Source: Purshia tridentata
Taxonomy: Eukaryota > Streptophyta > Magnoliopsida > Rosales > Rosaceae
NCBI GenBank assembly: GCA_003254885.1
Contig: QANT01007503.1
Span: 1 to 64,000 of the forward strand
Reading direction: 5' to 3'
Length of the DNA stretch: 64,000 nucleotides
Positions 25,085-36,256 of the stretch are shown here, piece after piece (the first letter of the stretch is position 1; each line of letters starts with the position of its first letter). The position numbers were made by a program, and so were the translations under genes. The notes below the pieces were generated by a model. It worked only from the letters and a program-made list of their open reading frames with translations, was not told the DNA's origin and searched no databases.

Positions 25085-26842
25085 ATGGAAGCCAAACAGC
25101 TCCAACATCAGCCCCCAAAATCTCCAGTCTACCAAGCCCTTCTCCAAGCCGGTCCGCGTCTCAAACCCCTCCAACAGGTCCATGCCCAAATCGTTGTCTC
25201 GGGCTCTCACCGCAGCCGAGCCCTCCTCACCAAGCTCATCACCCTGGCTTGCGAAGCCGGCTCAATTTTCTACACTTACAGGCTCTTCCTCTCTGTTCCA
25301 AACCCCGACTCCTTCCTTTTCAATTCCATCATCAAAGTCTCTTCCAAGTTCGGCTTCCCTCAACACACTGTTTTCTTCTACCACAGCATGCTTGGTTTTC
25401 GTATTCCGCCTTCCAGTTACACCTTTACGTCTGTGATTAAAGCGTGCGCCGATATTTCGGCTCTGAAGCTCGGTAGGGGTATTCATTCGCATGTATTGGT
25501 AGGTGGGTTTGGCTCGGATTCATTTGTTCAGGCCGCTCTTGTCACCTTGTATTCCAAGTCTGGTGATTTGGCTGTTGCTCGGAACGTGTTTGATAAAATG
25601 CCGGAGAGGTCGGTTGTAGCTTGGAATTCGATGATTTCAGGCTACGAGCAAAACGGGTTTTCTCGAGAAGCGATTGAGGTGTTTAATCAGATGCGGGAAT
25701 TGGGTGTTGAAACTGATTCGACAACATTCGTGAGTGTTTTGGCGGCCTGTTCTCAGATGGGAGCTCTTGGTTTAGGTTGTTCGGTGCATCGTGATGTCAT
25801 TAATAATGGTCTTCAAGTTAATGTAGTTCTAGGCACTTCACTAATTAACATGTATGCTAGATGTGGCAATGTGAGTAAAGCACGAGAAGTTTTTGATTCG
25901 ATGAAAGAATGGAATGTCATTGCCTGGACGGCTATGATTTCAGGATATGCAATGAATGGTTATGGTAGTCAAGCTATGGAACTCTTTCGCCGAATGAAAG
26001 CTCATGGTCCTGGTCCTAACACTGTCACATTCGTGGCAGTTTTGGCGGCGTGTGCTCATGCAGGGCTAGTTCAAGAAGGGCGGCAGGCATATGCAAGCAT
26101 GAGGCAAGAGTATGGCTTAGTGCCAGGAGTGGAGCACCATAGTTGCCTGGTTGATATGCTTGGGCGTGCTGGGCTTCTCAGCGAAGCATATCAGTTTATT
26201 AAAGAGCTCAAACCTGGGGAAGCAGCCCCAGCTGTTTGGACTGCTCTGCTTGGTGCTTGCAAGATGCATAAGAATTTCGACCTTGGAGTAATTGTTGCTG
26301 AGCATCTTTTGGAGGCTGAGCCTGAAAATCCAGGCCATTATGTAATGCTTTCGAATATATATGCATTGGCAGGTCGAATGGATCGAGTGGAAATGGTTAG
26401 AAACTTGATGATCGGAAGAAGCTTGAGGAAAAAATTTGGTTATAGTACAATAGATGTGAATCAGAAAACATACTTGTTTAGCATGGGGGACAAGTCCCAC
26501 CCTGAGATAAATGAAATTTATCAGTATTTAGATGAATTGATGTCGCGGTGCAGGGAAGCAGGCTATGCACACGCACCTGAGTCTGTGATGCATGAAGTGG
26601 AAGAAGAAGAGAGGGAGTATGCCCTTAGATATCATAGTGAAAAGCTTGCAATTGCATTTGGACTATTGAAAACAAAGGATGGTGTGGCCATTACGATTGT
26701 AAAGAACCTTAGAATGTGTGAGGACTGCCATTCAGCAATTAAGTTTATCTCAGTTGTTACCAAAAGAGAAATTATTGTTCGGGATAAGCTTCGGTTCCAC
26801 CACTTCGGAGATGGCTCTTGCTCATGTCAGGATTACTGGTGA
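25085..26842 (+). CDS. DYW-class pentatricopeptide repeat protein (At2g33760-like)
   Basis: An intronless frame of 585 residues. PLS-class PPR repeats run from about residue 40 to 400; their ends are recognisable by phrases such as VAWNSMISGYEQNGFSREA and NVIAWTAMISGYAMNGYG. E/E+ motifs follow, then a complete DYW domain ending SCSCQDYW. The cytidine-deaminase-like zinc signature is present: HSEKLA, then CEDC. Such proteins act in chloroplasts or mitochondria and usually specify C-to-U RNA editing sites. The sequence closely resembles Arabidopsis At2g33760, and the length matches (583). The start at 25085 is chosen because it matches family length; an in-frame ATG at 24953 would add 44 residues within the promoter. 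The target transcript cannot be told from this sequence. Confidence 0.93.
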   Translation: MEAKQLQHQPPKSPVYQALLQAGPRLKPLQQVHAQIVVSGSHRSRALLTKLITLACEAGSIFYTYRLFLSVPNPDSFLFNSIIKVSSKFGFPQHTVFFYHSMLGFRIPPSSYTFTSVIKACADISALKLGRGIHSHVLVGGFGSDSFVQAALVTLYSKSGDLAVARNVFDKMPERSVVAWNSMISGYEQNGFSREAIEVFNQMRELGVETDSTTFVSVLAACSQMGALGLGCSVHRDVINNGLQVNVVLGTSLINMYARCGNVSKAREVFDSMKEWNVIAWTAMISGYAMNGYGSQAMELFRRMKAHGPGPNTVTFVAVLAACAHAGLVQEGRQAYASMRQEYGLVPGVEHHSCLVDMLGRAGLLSEAYQFIKELKPGEAAPAVWTALLGACKMHKNFDLGVIVAEHLLEAEPENPGHYVMLSNIYALAGRMDRVEMVRNLMIGRSLRKKFGYSTIDVNQKTYLFSMGDKSHPEINEIYQYLDELMSRCREAGYAHAPESVMHEVEEEEREYALRYHSEKLAIAFGLLKTKDGVAITIVKNLRMCEDCHSAIKFISVVTKREIIVRDKLRFHHFGDGSCSCQDYW

Positions 26843-28766
26843 TAAATGGCATTGGCTCCAAGCCTCTAATTAATGGCCTGGGAGCAATGCTCGTGAGCCT
26901 GTATTAGAGGATGGTAGCTGTCCCTCGCAACAACTATGAGGCTCCAAAGGAGAAAAACTTGCATGTAACGAGTGTATATACTATTCTTCTTATAATAAAT
27001 GATTACATGACTAACATGTGAAGAGATGCACCTGTTACATGCAAGCTTTGTCTCAACTCATAAGACTGTCGATTTTGCTTGGGCAGCCAGCAGAAACACA
27101 TTGAATATGCAATCTTATGATAGTGTAGTCCATCTGTGTAAAGGCAATTACCAATTGGTTTTTATGGGGCCCTAGTAAAAGTATGTTCTATCAGATTAAG
27201 CTGAAATGCTGAATTGAAAAACCGAATTAGGGATGTTTGGAATGGTCGATACTTTGTCGAGAATCATACTAAACAGTAACACCCTCTCATCTTGGACCCT
27301 AGTTCTTGCTCTGGAACAGGGTCTTGTGTAAATCTCTTCTGCACCATTGTTGGATTAAATTTTTTTTTTTTTGGAACCAACTTGCACCATTGTGTAAATC
27401 TCGTGTAAATGGTGCATGTTGAAATGAGAACTCAAATTAGCCAAGAATGTGCGGACAATTCACAGAAAAAGCCCAATTTAATAAATGGAACGAGAATGAG
27501 ATTCCATAGCCCAATATCCAAAACCCTAAACAATTGAACCATACCAAGAAAAATTCACATTACAAGAAAACAAAAAAGGCCAAAAAAAGGTTCAAACACA
27601 TTACCCAAAACACAAAAAAGAGCCCAATTTGTGTTTATAACCCAACCTTATAAGCATTCATGTAAAATAATGAGATATTTAGTTTCATTTTTATATGTTA
27701 TGTGACATAAGGAATGAATTTTAATTTGTGGACATGCACTAGAAAATTTTTGATAGATACGCGTGATAATCTTTTAAGAAATAATGCAATTTATTGTGTT
27801 ATTAAATGCATGCACATGCATACTGGGTGAGGTGGTACCTTGTAATTATGCTCCAGTTCCTTTCTGGAAAAATTAATTCAATAAACAATGTGACGTACCC
27901 GTTGGAATGTTACAAAGTCATATAACTCTCTATAGCTAAATAAAGGCCATTAATATCATTGTTTAATTGTTAATCCCAAGATAATAATGAGCTACTAATA
28001 AGACGTTTGAGGAATGAGGGTTTAAATGTGCTGGTCTTCTTTAAATAGTCTTTTGAGATTCATCTTGTTGGGCCATCAAGTGCAGTGGGGCTGGCCTGAA
28101 GTAACTGACCCCGTATTAATGAGCACTTATTTTTATTTTTGGAAAATTCAATATTATATAATATGTAAAACATTTGATAATAATTAAATTGGAAGAAAAT
28201 TATTAATAATGTTAGTTTGAACTGGAGCAAGAGATTCTCTGTATTTTTCAGACTTTAAAATTACACCCAACGAGGCCAAAACTGCATCCGTTTTTCTGGA
28301 CTACTAAATTCCAAAAGCCACATGATATATAGTATATACCCATACGCCCAAAAAACGACGTGACAAAATGGCTAAAAAGCAACAACGAGACATGGGAAAC
28401 CCACTTTATGCTTCACAAAAGAAACAAGAAGTGAAAAAGGCCACTTTATATAAAGTATGTGCCTATGTGGTGATTGCAACGGTTACTTTTTGGCTCCACA
28501 ACCCCAATCATCGTATTTTTTTGGCCAGGAAATCATAGCTAACTATACTAAAATGTTACTTTTTTTTACAAAATAAAATACTAAAATGTTTTATTATGGA
28601 CCATACCAACAGAAAATGCTACAGTCACTAGTAACGTCTGTATCCATTGTTTTTTAAATAGATCACCGGGATATTCATCATATTCTTCAACCTTTCCAAA
28701 ATAAAAAGGAAAAGGGACATTTAGAAAAAAAGAATGTTACCTACTTTTTTATAAATATTTTCTCTT
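26843..28766. other. Intergenic stretch between PPR and callose synthase
   Basis: The first few hundred bases are the PPR 3' UTR. The rest is AT-rich with short poly-A/T runs (for example 27360-27372). No coding exon, tRNA or clear transposon was recognised. Confidence 0.6.
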
Positions 28767-28962
28767 AATTATATTTTTTAGTGTAGCAAACGCTGTCGTT
28801 GGGCTGCTGCGTCGTTGCTTGACTTGCGTCCGCTTTCCTAGACGCATCGGATAATTATATTTTTTAGTGTAGCAAACGCTGTCGTTTTGAAGAACATTGG
28901 AATACGGAACATGGGCTGCTGCGTCGCTGCTTGACTTGCGTCCGCTTTCCTAGACGCATCGG
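28767..28962. repeat. Unequal tandem duplication upstream of the callose synthase gene
   Basis: A block starting AATTATATTTTTTAGTG and ending CTAGACGCATCGG occurs at 28767-28850 and again at 28853-28962. The second copy carries about 26 extra bases in its middle (TTGAAGAACATTGG...). The pair sits 400-600 bp upstream of the callose synthase start, so it may lie in its promoter. An open frame across it (28838-29149, minus) has no recognisable family and is not called. Confidence 0.85.
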
Positions 28963-29225
28963 AATTTCTGATAATGGAGATACTCAGTGTCAGTGTGTGG
29001 AACCCAGCAGGCCCCAACTGGGCCACACTTCCCAGTTTCCACCAGACTCTGACAGGTAACTTCATGATCGTGGTCCGCAAGTCGCCCCCTGGCGCGTGGC
29101 CCAACTTCACATCATCCACAGTTTCCATACAGATAAACTGATAAACCATTAAACCTTTGGCGCTTTCGTCTCTTCTCCTTATCCAATCCCAACATTCCAG
29201 AGCACGCGTGTACGCCTACGCTACC

Positions 29226-29241
29226 TATAAAGCCCTAAACC
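29226..29241 (+). promoter_or_regulatory. TATA box and telo-like motif of the callose synthase gene
   Basis: TATAAA at 29226-29231 is followed directly by GCCCTAAACCC, a telo-box-like motif. It is about 130 bp upstream of the start codon at 29361, a normal distance for a short 5' UTR. Confidence 0.6.
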
Positions 29242-29360
29242 CAGCACGTTTTTCACTCTTACCGGCCACTTGCCCAACCAGCACCAAAACCCAAAAATGA
29301 AAACACAAACTCAAACAGAACCAGAAACGGAAACGTTTTTGAGAAAATAAAAAAAAAGTT

Positions 29361-32300
29361 ATGAATCTTCGGCAGCGTGCGCCGCCCACGCGCGGCCGTG
29401 GGCCACTCCAAGCGCCGCCGCCAGTGCAAGAGGTCTACAACATAATCCCCATCCACAACCTCCTCACCGACCACCCCGCCCTCCGCTACCCCGAGGTTCG
29501 TGCCGCCGCGGCCTTCTTACGCACCGTTGGGGACCTCCGGAAGCCGCCGTTCGTCCCCTGGAACCCAAACTACGACTTAATGGACTGGCTCGGACTCTTC
29601 TTCGGGTTCCAAAACGACAACGTTCGGAACCAGCGCGAGCACTTGGTCCTCCAGCTCGCCAACTCCCAAATGCGGCTCCAACCTCCCCCGAACCTCGCGG
29701 ACATGCTCGAGCCCAGCGTTCTCCGGAGGTTCCGCCGGAAACTGCTTCACAACTACACCTCCTGGTGCTCCTACCTTGGCCGGAGATCGAACGTTATTGT
29801 CTCGAAACGCCGCGGCGCCGGCGACGATGTTCGACGGGAATTGCTGTACGTGGCGCTCTATCTGCTGGTTTGGGGTGAGTCCGGTAACCTTAGATTCGCT
29901 CCTGAATGTGTTTGCTATATATACCATATGATGGCTATGGAGCTTAACCATGTTCTTGATGAGTATATCGACCCGGATACGGGTCGGGCCTTTTTGCCCT
30001 CGGTTTCTGGGGACTGTGCGTTTTTGAAGAGCGTGGTTATGCCCATTTACCAGACTATTAAGACTGAGGTCGAGAGTAGTAGAAATGGTACTGCACCACA
30101 CTCTGCTTGGCGTAATTACGATGATATCAATGAGTATTTTTGGTCTCGGAGGTGTTTCCAGAGGCTGAAATGGCCTATTAATTTTGAGAGTAATTTTTTC
30201 GCCACAACCCCAAAGAGTAGGAGGGTTGGGAAGACGGGGTTTGTGGAGCAAAGGTCGTTTTGGAATGTGTTTCGGAGCTTCGATAAGCTCTGGGTGTTGT
30301 TGATCCTGTTTTTGCAGGCTTCTATTATTGTTGCTTGGCAGGGCAGGGAGTATCCGTGGCAGGCATTGGAAAAGCGGGACATTCAGGTGCAGTTGCTGAC
30401 GGTGTTTATTACTTGGGGCGGCCTTCGCCTTCTTCAAGCAGTGCTTGATGCTGGGACTCAGTACAGTTTGGTTACGAGGGAGACGATGTGGCTTGGGTTT
30501 CGAATGGTGCTAAAGGGTGTGGTTGCTGCGATATGGACTGTTGTGTTTTCCGTGTTTTATGCAAGGATTTGGGCTCAGAAGAATTCTGATGGGAGGTGGT
30601 CGTATGAGGCCAATCAGAGGATTATTGTTTTTCTTTGGACTGTACTTGTTTTTGTCATCCCAGAATTGCTGGCATTGGTTTTCTTTATCTTTCCGTGGGT
30701 TAGGAACTTTCTTGAGGAGTTAGATTGGAGCATACTCTACTTATTTACATGGTGGTTTCATACCCGCATTTTTGTGGGCCGTGCTCTGAGGGAAGGGCTT
30801 ATCAATAATGTCAAGTACACACTGTTCTGGATTATAGTACTGGCTTCAAAATTCACATTCAGTTATTTCCTTCAGATCAAGCCTCTTGTTTCCCCGACAA
30901 AGACTCTCTTGGACCTTAGGGATGGGGAGGTCAAGTACACTATGCATGTGTTTTTTAATAGTGCAAATAGAATAGCAGTTGTTTTTCTGTGGGTTCCTGT
31001 TGTGTTGATTTACCTGATGGATCTGCAAATATGGTATTCCATTTACTCATCCTTTGTTGGTGCAACAATTGGACTGTTTTCCCATTTGGGTGAGATCCGG
31101 AATATCAAACAACTAAGGCTTAGGTTTCAGTTCTTTGCTAGTGCGTTGCAATTTAATCTTATGCCAGAGGAGCAATCGTTACGTCCTGAGGTGACAATGG
31201 TGAAAAAGCTCCGTGATGCCATCCACAGACTGAAATTGAGATATGGACTGGGTCAAGCCTACAAGAAGACCGAGTCAAGCCAAGTAGAAGCTACCAGGTT
31301 TGCCTTGATATGGAATGAAATCATGACAACTTTCAGGGAGGAAGATCTCATCAGCGATCGAGAACTTGAGCTCTTGGAACTGCCACCTAATTGTTGGAAC
31401 ATTAGGGTTATTCGGTGGCCTTGTTTCCTCCTCTGCAATGAACTGTTGCTTGCTGTAAGTCAGGTTACAGAGCTGGCAGAGGAACTTGATCGGTTGCTTT
31501 GGTTGAGGATATGCAAGAGTGAGTATCGCCGGTGTGCTATCATTGAAACTTATGACAGCATCAAGTATCTGCTTCTCGTGGTTGTTAAATATCGCACGGA
31601 AGAAAACTCCATTGTTGCAAATTTTTTCAGCGTTATAGATCAAAGTATTCTGAGCGAGAACTTCACGGCTACATACAGGATGTCTCTGCTTCCGCAAATT
31701 CATGCTAAGTTGATTTCTCTTATCGACCTTCTGCTGGAACGAAAGAAAGATATGAGTAAGGCAGTGAATTTATTGCAGGCCCTATATGAACTCTGTGTTC
31801 GTGAATTCCCAAAGGTGAAGAAGTCCAATGAAACCTTGAGGCAGGAAGGCCTGGCAACTCTTAGTCAAGCCACTGAAGAAGGGGGGTTGCTTTTTGAAAA
31901 TGCAATTAATTTTCCTGATGATGAGGATGCGGCTTTCTTTAGGCATCTGCGACGTCTGCATACAATTCTCACTTCTAGAGACTCGATGCACAATGTCCCA
32001 ATTAATATTGAGGCAAGGAAGCGTATTGCTTTCTTTAGCAATTCGCTTTTTATGAACATGCCTCGTGCTCCCTACGTTGAAAAAATGATGGCTTTCAGCA
32101 TACTGACTCCATACTATGATGAGGAAGTGTTGTATGGTAAAGAAGCTCTTCGAAGTGAGAACGAGGATGGCATTTCCACCCTGTTTTACCTGCAGAAGAT
32201 TTATGAAGATGAGTGGAAGAATTTTCTGGAACGGATGAACAGAGAGGGCATGGAAAATGATGATGAAATTTTTACTACAAAGGCAAGGGATCTCCGTATT

Positions 32301-34685
32301 TGGGCGTCGTACAGAGGCCAGACGTTATCCCGCACTGTAAGAGGAATGATGTACTACTATAGGGCCCTTAAGATGCTTGCCTTTCTTGATTCTGCATCTG
32401 AGATGGACATAAGGGATGGGTCACAGCAAATTGCCTCTCATGGTTTGATGATGCAAAACAGCGGTTTGGATGGTATACAGTCAGGTATGCAACCATCTTC
32501 ACGGAAACTTGGAAGAACAAGTAGCAGTGTTAGTTTTTTATTCAAGGGGCATGAACATGGGATTGCTTTGTTGAAGTTCACATACGTGGTTACCTGCCAA
32601 GTATATGGGCAACAGAAGTCGAAGGGAGACTACCGTGCTGAGGAGATCTTAAATCTGATGAAAAACAATGAGGCCCTTCGAGTTGCCTATGTTGATGAGG
32701 TTCACTTGGGAAGGGATGAGGTTGAGTATTACTCTGTCCTTGTTAAATATGATCAGCAGATGCAAAGGGAGGTTGAGGTCTATCGGATCAGGTTGCCTGG
32801 TCCGTTGAAGCTTGGTGAAGGCAAACCAGAAAATCAGAACCATGCCATAATCTTCACCAGGGGTGATGCAATTCAGACCATTGACATGAACCAAGACAAT
32901 TATTTTGAGGAGGCACTCAAAATGCGGAATTTGTTGGAGGAATTCAAGAACTTTTATGGTATTAGGAAGCCGACTATCTTGGGTGTCCGTGAGAATATCT
33001 TCACTGGATCTGTGTCGTCTCTTGCTTGGTTCATGTCTGCTCAGGAGATGAGTTTTGTGACCTTGAACCAGCGTGTTCTGGCAAACCCTCTGAAGGTGCG
33101 AATGCACTATGGTCACCCAGATGTGTTTGACAGGTTCTGGTTCTTGCCTCGGGGTGGAATCAGCAAGGCTTCTAAAGTGATCAATATCAGTGAAGACATA
33201 TTTGCTGGCTTCAATTGCACACTGCGAGGAGGCAATGTGACTCACCATGAATATATACAGGTGGGCAAGGGGAGGGATGTGGGGTTGAATCAGATCTCCA
33301 TGTTTGAGGCCAAGGTTGCCAGTGGCAATGGGGAGCAGGTTTTGAGCAGAGATGTGTACCGGTTGGGTCATAGATTGGACTTCTTTCGAATGCTCTCATT
33401 TTTCTACTCAACTGTGGGGTTCTACTTTAACACGTTGATGGTAGTACTGACTGTTTATGCATTCTTGTGGGGTCGCCTTTTTTTCGCTCTCAGTGGTATT
33501 GAGAGGAAAACAAGCAAAAACAATACAGCACTTGGTGTTATCTTGAATCAACAGTTTATTATCCAGCTGGGTCTCTTCACTGCCCTTCCAATGATTGTTG
33601 AAAACTCTCTTGAACTGGGGTTCCTTACAGCAGTTTGGGATTTCTTAACAATGCAGTTGCAGCTTGCATCAGTTTTCTTCACATTCTCATTGGGAACTCG
33701 TAGCCATTTCTTTGGCCGTACTATTCTTCATGGGGGTGCGAAGTACCGAGCAACTGGGCGTGGCTTTGTGGTCCAACACAAGAGCTTTGCCGAGAATTAT
33801 CGACTCTACTCTCGAAGCCATTTTGTGAAGGCAATTGAGCTTGGGATTATTTTAGTAGTGTATGCTGCCCATAGCTCTGTGGCTTCTGGTACTTTTGTTT
33901 ACATTGCCATGACGATCTCAAGCTGGTTTCTCGTAGTGTCATGGATAATGGCTCCCTTTGTATTTAACCCTTCTGGATTTGATTGGCTGAAAACTGTATA
34001 TGACTTTGATGATTTCATGAATTGGTTATGGTATACTGGAGGGGTGTTTACAAAAGCTGAACAGAGCTGGAAAACATGGTGGTATGAGGAACAGGACCAT
34101 CTTAGAACAACTGGTCTCTGGGGAAAGCTGTTGGAGATTATTCTTGATCTTCGTTTCTTCTTCTTCCAGTACGGTGTTGTGTATCAACTGGGTATTACCG
34201 GTGGAAATACCAATATAACTGTTTACTTGCTATCTTGGATATACATGGTAGTGGCTGTTGGGATTTATATTATCATAGCATATGCTCAGGACAAATATGC
34301 AGCGAAGGAGCATATCTACTACCGGCTAGTTCAGCTTCTTGTCATAATGGTTTTAGTACTTGTAGTCATTTTGCTGCTGGAGTTCACTAGATTCAAATTT
34401 CTTGATATTGTCTCAAGTCTCTTGGCATTTATCCCTACCGGCTGGGGTATAATTTTAATAGCTCAGGTGCTTAGACCTTTTCTGCAGTCCACTGTGGTGT
34501 GGGATACTGTGGTTTCCTTGGCTCGACTCTATGATTTGCTTATTGGAGTAACTGTTATGGCTCCTGTGGCATTGCTGTCCTGGTTACCTGGATTTCAGTC
34601 AATGCAGACTAGGATCTTGTTCAATGAAGCGTTCAGCAGGGGTCTCCAGATATCTCGTATACTTACTGGCAAAAAGTCTAACTGA
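29361..34685 (+). CDS. GSL1: Callose synthase 11 / glucan synthase-like 1 (1,3-beta-glucan synthase)
   Basis: An uninterrupted frame of 1774 residues without introns. Callose synthases sit in the plasma membrane and polymerise UDP-glucose into 1,3-beta-glucan. The sequence shows the expected layout: a cytoplasmic N-terminus with the FKS1-type domain (ELLYVALYLLVWGESGNLRF near residue 160); a first membrane cluster (about 306-580); a large cytosolic catalytic loop (about 585-1340) with RGQTLSRTVRGMMYYY, RGDAIQTIDMNQDNYFEE and HYGHPDVFDRFWFLPRGGIS; and a second membrane cluster (about 1345-1760). The short N-terminus, single exon and length point to the GSL1/GSL5 (CalS11/CalS12) branch, which makes callose in pollen development, wounds and papillae. 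Overall wording is closest to GSL1 (1768 residues in Arabidopsis); GSL5 remains possible. Confidence 0.93.
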   Translation: MNLRQRAPPTRGRGPLQAPPPVQEVYNIIPIHNLLTDHPALRYPEVRAAAAFLRTVGDLRKPPFVPWNPNYDLMDWLGLFFGFQNDNVRNQREHLVLQLANSQMRLQPPPNLADMLEPSVLRRFRRKLLHNYTSWCSYLGRRSNVIVSKRRGAGDDVRRELLYVALYLLVWGESGNLRFAPECVCYIYHMMAMELNHVLDEYIDPDTGRAFLPSVSGDCAFLKSVVMPIYQTIKTEVESSRNGTAPHSAWRNYDDINEYFWSRRCFQRLKWPINFESNFFATTPKSRRVGKTGFVEQRSFWNVFRSFDKLWVLLILFLQASIIVAWQGREYPWQALEKRDIQVQLLTVFITWGGLRLLQAVLDAGTQYSLVTRETMWLGFRMVLKGVVAAIWTVVFSVFYARIWAQKNSDGRWSYEANQRIIVFLWTVLVFVIPELLALVFFIFPWVRNFLEELDWSILYLFTWWFHTRIFVGRALREGLINNVKYTLFWIIVLASKFTFSYFLQIKPLVSPTKTLLDLRDGEVKYTMHVFFNSANRIAVVFLWVPVVLIYLMDLQIWYSIYSSFVGATIGLFSHLGEIRNIKQLRLRFQFFASALQFNLMPEEQSLRPEVTMVKKLRDAIHRLKLRYGLGQAYKKTESSQVEATRFALIWNEIMTTFREEDLISDRELELLELPPNCWNIRVIRWPCFLLCNELLLAVSQVTELAEELDRLLWLRICKSEYRRCAIIETYDSIKYLLLVVVKYRTEENSIVANFFSVIDQSILSENFTATYRMSLLPQIHAKLISLIDLLLERKKDMSKAVNLLQALYELCVREFPKVKKSNETLRQEGLATLSQATEEGGLLFENAINFPDDEDAAFFRHLRRLHTILTSRDSMHNVPINIEARKRIAFFSNSLFMNMPRAPYVEKMMAFSILTPYYDEEVLYGKEALRSENEDGISTLFYLQKIYEDEWKNFLERMNREGMENDDEIFTTKARDLRIWASYRGQTLSRTVRGMMYYYRALKMLAFLDSASEMDIRDGSQQIASHGLMMQNSGLDGIQSGMQPSSRKLGRTSSSVSFLFKGHEHGIALLKFTYVVTCQVYGQQKSKGDYRAEEILNLMKNNEALRVAYVDEVHLGRDEVEYYSVLVKYDQQMQREVEVYRIRLPGPLKLGEGKPENQNHAIIFTRGDAIQTIDMNQDNYFEEALKMRNLLEEFKNFYGIRKPTILGVRENIFTGSVSSLAWFMSAQEMSFVTLNQRVLANPLKVRMHYGHPDVFDRFWFLPRGGISKASKVINISEDIFAGFNCTLRGGNVTHHEYIQVGKGRDVGLNQISMFEAKVASGNGEQVLSRDVYRLGHRLDFFRMLSFFYSTVGFYFNTLMVVLTVYAFLWGRLFFALSGIERKTSKNNTALGVILNQQFIIQLGLFTALPMIVENSLELGFLTAVWDFLTMQLQLASVFFTFSLGTRSHFFGRTILHGGAKYRATGRGFVVQHKSFAENYRLYSRSHFVKAIELGIILVVYAAHSSVASGTFVYIAMTISSWFLVVSWIMAPFVFNPSGFDWLKTVYDFDDFMNWLWYTGGVFTKAEQSWKTWWYEEQDHLRTTGLWGKLLEIILDLRFFFFQYGVVYQLGITGGNTNITVYLLSWIYMVVAVGIYIIIAYAQDKYAAKEHIYYRLVQLLVIMVLVLVVILLLEFTRFKFLDIVSSLLAFIPTGWGIILIAQVLRPFLQSTVVWDTVVSLARLYDLLIGVTVMAPVALLSWLPGFQSMQTRILFNEAFSRGLQISRILTGKKSN

Positions 34686-35229
34686 GATGTATTCAGAGGT
34701 ATTTCGATCTCAAGTCATTCTAAACTTCTGTTATCCTCCATTATGTATTCAGGACAACTTTTATTTTTTCTGGTACTAATTAAAACTAGGATATAAGCAA
34801 CCTGAGAACTGGCCCAACAGATCTCTTTGCATCAGGTTTACCTGGTTTTTTGTGGATTGGTTCCAATTTTAAACAACAAATCTGATTGATGTTGGCTCTA
34901 GGTTTAAACTTAAAACATTTGGTGGACAGGCCCAGCCTCAATCCTTATGCATATATTGCATAGAAAGTTGTATATTTATTGACCTATATAGTTTGAATTT
35001 ATTGAATCATATTACAGGCTTAAATTTCTTGACGACTATAAGGTGGCAACGTTCATTTTTCTTCTATTTAGTGTGTGGCTTTAAGGTTTCTGGTCAATAG
35101 GATTGAAATTATCCTCTTCAACATGTGTTATATTTTACTGATTTCTACTTTCATGAATTGCAAAAAATTGTCAAAACTTAGCTAAAAGAGATGAAACCAA
35201 TTGTACATGGATTAGTTTGGTTTGTATGT

Positions 35230-35607
35230 AATGGTCATGTTTTTGGTTTTGGGTTGTGGATCTGATAACTAATCTTCCCATGTAATGTTATTTCTGAATA
35301 TTAAAAAGTTGGAGTGTGTTTGGTAGTCCATGACCTGCGTGTTCATTTACAATAATCTAACTGGACTGCATTATATTTCAGGTCATGAGTAGACTGTTCT
35401 ATTTCTCTGACAAGGTAGTTGCAAGCAATGGTCAAGTTTTTGGTTCTGGGTTGAGAATCTGAGAACTAACCCTCCCATGTAAGGTTATAGTTAGTTCTGA
35501 ACATTAAAAGGTGGGAGTGCGTTCTCTTTATGGTATTCCATGACCCTTTTAATTTTTTTCTGTAACAATAATCTAAACTGGACTGCATTATGTTTCAGGT
35601 CAGGTGT
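35230..35607. repeat. Diverged direct repeat downstream of callose synthase
   Basis: A block of about 165-180 bp beginning AATGGTCA and running through CTGGACTGCATTAT occurs at about 35230-35392 and 35427-35607, with many substitutions and small gaps. The divergence suggests an old tandem duplication in the 3' flank. The flanking 34686-35229 and 35608-36256 sequences are AT-rich and hold no recognisable gene. Confidence 0.75.
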
Positions 35608-36256
35608 TCTCTACATGCACTGTGCTTTGTCTCACCTGATTCTTTCATTGGTGAATTTAGCTGCTGTTTTTCACTTCTTGATCAAGCATCATCTCCTCTA
35701 TTGCTTTCTTTTGATTGGGTGTTCACAATTTGGTTCAGGCTAGGTATCTTGTAATGAACAAGGTAATTTGAGTGGTTGGTAGGTTGGTTTAACCAAATTG
35801 TTATTCAGGATCTGGTTCTGTACATATTGTTCATATCTAGTGTAGCTTCTATGCTAGGTTATTTCAAGCATATTAATGACATTTTCACCTTTTTCCAGTT
35901 TTGGTGTAAGCATGTTACTCCCACTTCTTTGATTCAATTGATTCTACAGAGGTAATATTTGTCAGAATGTCTCTTTGCTAAGTATGTATACAGAGCCATT
36001 TATAACGAAAGAGTATCATTCACGTGCTGGTTTTACATCACACTACCCACTCCTTGTGTATGTATCTACAACTTAAAAAATTCCTATTCAGCTCAATGCG
36101 AAAATGCCCAGCAGAAAAACGATTTTCAAAACTTCATTTCATAGCCCTCATTGTTTGGGATCAGCAGAAACAAAAGTTAAATTTTTGTTTTTTTTGGGTA
36201 TTCAAAAAAGTTATATGCTTATTGTACCAAATCACTGTGCACCAAATATCACAACC

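Noticed and set aside
28838-29149. 103-codon minus-strand frame upstream of callose synthase
   Set aside because: No recognisable domain, it overlaps the duplicated block and the promoter, and it is likely chance.
29577-30437. 286-codon minus-strand frame inside callose synthase
   Set aside because: A shadow of the GC-rich start of the callose synthase reading frame. The same holds for 32649-33371.
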